Positions 62,650 through 64,000 of a stretch of DNA of 64,000 bases are shown here, piece by piece. The notes under the pieces were generated by a model. That model saw nothing but the letters and a program-made list of their open reading frames with translations. It had not been told where the DNA came from and ran no database searches. This DNA is from Variovorax paradoxus (GTDB lineage Bacteria; Pseudomonadota; Gammaproteobacteria; Burkholderiales; Burkholderiaceae_C), in the NCBI RefSeq assembly GCF_022009635.1, contig NZ_CP091716.1:7062501-7126500 (forward strand). The letters run 5' to 3'. The translations under genes were made by a program, and so were the position numbers. Position 1 is the first letter of the stretch. Every line of letters starts with the position of its first letter.

Positions 62650-63954
62650 ATGGCTGAATCACCAGTGCTGAAAACCGCTGCATTTTCGAGTTCCGCCAAG
62701 AGCCCTGAAGAGCTCTTCGCCGGTGCTGATCTGAGCTTGTTCTTTGTGGAAGAAAACGACGAAGCGTTAAAGCGCGGCCAGCCCATCTTCTTCATAGATG
62801 GGCCAACCATCTTCCCTGAACCCACACTATTTATCAATGAGAACTACGTCGCGTTGGGTGGCGCACCTAGCAAAGACGCATTGAACAAACGCGGATACCA
62901 ACTTAAATCTTGGTTCGAATTCTGCCAAAGCATCGGAGTCTACTGGGCGAATGCAAACGCTGAAACAAGGCGGCTCTTTCGTGATGCCTATACGGAGGCT
63001 ATATCACCAAAAACAGGCCGGCCCTATGACTTAAAAGGGGTTAAGGATGCAATGGTCGTTATTCAGAAGTTCTACCAGTACTGCAGGGAAAGAGGTTGGT
63101 ATTTTGGTGACATTGGAACGCAATCGGAGCAAAGTGCCGCTCCGCGATGGTCACAAGGTACAAGCGATGGGCAATGGAAAAATACAAAGGCTCGGGACCG
63201 TGACCTTCCTAAGGTTCCTCGTAGCGACAAAATCCACCCATTAACGGTCGTAAATCTTCGAACACTGTTGCACCACGTAGGGCCGCGAGCCAGCGAGCGC
63301 GGAAGTGCCGACAGATTGTCGCGTGACCGACTCGCATTCGATTTGGGATGGGTAGTGGGCCTCCGACTGGCAGAAATTATCAGTTTGAATGCCTTGCAAT
63401 TCCAGAGCTTAAATCCCGACGCAGACACGCCGCTCGTCGACTTGAGCATCTCAGTAACTGGGAAAAATAAAAAAACGCGCCAAGTAACCATTCCAACATG
63501 GTTAGTTCTCGACGCCCTGTCGTACATAGACGGGGAGCGATCAGAAGCGCTAAATGGTATGACAAAAAAAGCAACAAATCAATTGCTGGTTGTTGGAACA
63601 AATGCCACAAAAAATCACGGAGCGCCTCTTGGAAAAGATGCACTTCAAAAAGTCATCCGCAAAGCCTGCTTCGACACCGGACTACTAGAAAAAATCGAAA
63701 AAAATGACACGAACTCAAAGCAAAAGTTCATCGCGCATATTCCAAAACATTCAATGCACGACCTAAGGCATACATACGCAGTCTACCAATACATCATTGA
63801 AGTCAAACTTGGCAACCCCGAGCCATGGAAAAAAATCCAATCTCAACTGGGGCACTCGGCTTTATCCACGACTATAGATACCTATCTCAAGCACGTTCAA
63901 TTGTTCAGCTCGTTTAGAGGCGTTGTGGACGTTTTGAAGGCTATCAAAACATGA
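62650..63954 (+). CDS. Tyrosine recombinase/site-specific integrase
   Basis: 434 residues from the ATG at 62650. The N-terminal half includes a SAM-like core-binding part (KRGYQLKSWFEFCQSIGVYW). The catalytic domain has Arg in VVGLRLAEIISL, His-x-x-Arg in MHDLRHTYAVYQ, a second His in LGHSALSTTIDTY and the nucleophile Tyr in TYLKH. All five key positions are present. Codon use is AT-richer than the core genes. Its stop overlaps the next ATG as ATGA, so at least two element genes are coupled. Confidence 0.85.
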   Translation: MAESPVLKTAAFSSSAKSPEELFAGADLSLFFVEENDEALKRGQPIFFIDGPTIFPEPTLFINENYVALGGAPSKDALNKRGYQLKSWFEFCQSIGVYWANANAETRRLFRDAYTEAISPKTGRPYDLKGVKDAMVVIQKFYQYCRERGWYFGDIGTQSEQSAAPRWSQGTSDGQWKNTKARDRDLPKVPRSDKIHPLTVVNLRTLLHHVGPRASERGSADRLSRDRLAFDLGWVVGLRLAEIISLNALQFQSLNPDADTPLVDLSISVTGKNKKTRQVTIPTWLVLDALSYIDGERSEALNGMTKKATNQLLVVGTNATKNHGAPLGKDALQKVIRKACFDTGLLEKIEKNDTNSKQKFIAHIPKHSMHDLRHTYAVYQYIIEVKLGNPEPWKKIQSQLGHSALSTTIDTYLKHVQLFSSFRGVVDVLKAIKT

Positions 63955-64000
63955 AAAAAAGTGACAAAGACTCGTCCGGTAGTAGCGTTGGGCGACAGTT
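63951..64000 (+). CDS. Start of a second integrative-element gene, cut by the window
   Basis: ATG at 63951 overlapping the recombinase stop by four bases. Only 16 codons are visible (MKKSDKDSSGSSVGRQ), a polar, Ser/Lys-rich start. Elements with two or three consecutive recombinases commonly couple them in this way, so a second recombinase is the leading guess, but nothing in these codons shows it. Confidence 0.5.
   Translation, partial: MKKSDKDSSGSSVGRQ

Overview
This 64 kb window is GC-rich bacterial DNA with dense genes, many ATGA/GTGA overlaps and long spurious antisense frames. Gene content points to a betaproteobacterium of the Comamonadaceae, most like Variovorax: sulfonate and taurine uptake, several LysR regulators, a family-B DNA polymerase II and a typical comamonad intergenic hairpin repeat. 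The genus is inferred from general knowledge of such genomes, not from a search.

Layout. 1-7 kb: a partial HD-type regulator, small membrane proteins, a scar joining a truncated LysR gene to a metI remnant, then an SsuABC-like sulfonate transporter with a flavin monooxygenase, divergent from a second monooxygenase (7.2-8.5 kb). 8.5-13.4 kb: polB, an exported M20 peptidase and its divergent LysR regulator. 13.4-18 kb is accessory: a ComJ-like protein, an unknown protein, a lipoprotein, and a decayed Rhs gene split by a 1347-bp IS5-type element whose ends and CTAG target duplication can be read exactly. 18.1-20.5 kb: two TPR proteins and an unknown protein. 20.5-41.6 kb: 25 consecutive leftward flagellar-type genes, fliQ to fliA. 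41.6-43.4 kb: an AT-rich accessory stretch with small unknown genes and a leader resembling a C4 antisense RNA. 43.4-50.9 kb: taurine module (LysR, tauCBA, tauR, tauX, tauY). 50.9-59.5 kb: dipeptide-type ABC transporter, amidohydrolase and CobW GTPase in one operon. 59.5-64 kb: small genes, a 5'-truncated phospholipase D gene, and the edge of an integrative element with a tyrosine recombinase and the start of a second overlapping gene.

Most interesting system. The flagellar block encodes a full export gate, ATPase complex, basal body, rod, rings, hook and a sigma-28 factor. The window holds no flagellin, filament cap, hook-filament junction, stator or chemotaxis genes. Its C-ring parts are abnormal: a 206-residue FliG without the usual middle domain, and a FliM without the CheY-binding N-terminus. 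FlgH has no lipobox. Either this is an accessory flagellum that borrows parts from another locus, or it is a flagellum-derived secretion apparatus. A sigma-28-like promoter in front of fliQ, with fliA at the far end of the run, would make a positive loop.

The taurine module is internally consistent: tauABC and tauXY each carry a CTGG-type direct repeat with exactly 23-bp spacing at about the same distance from the start codon, which fits control by the MocR-type protein encoded between them.
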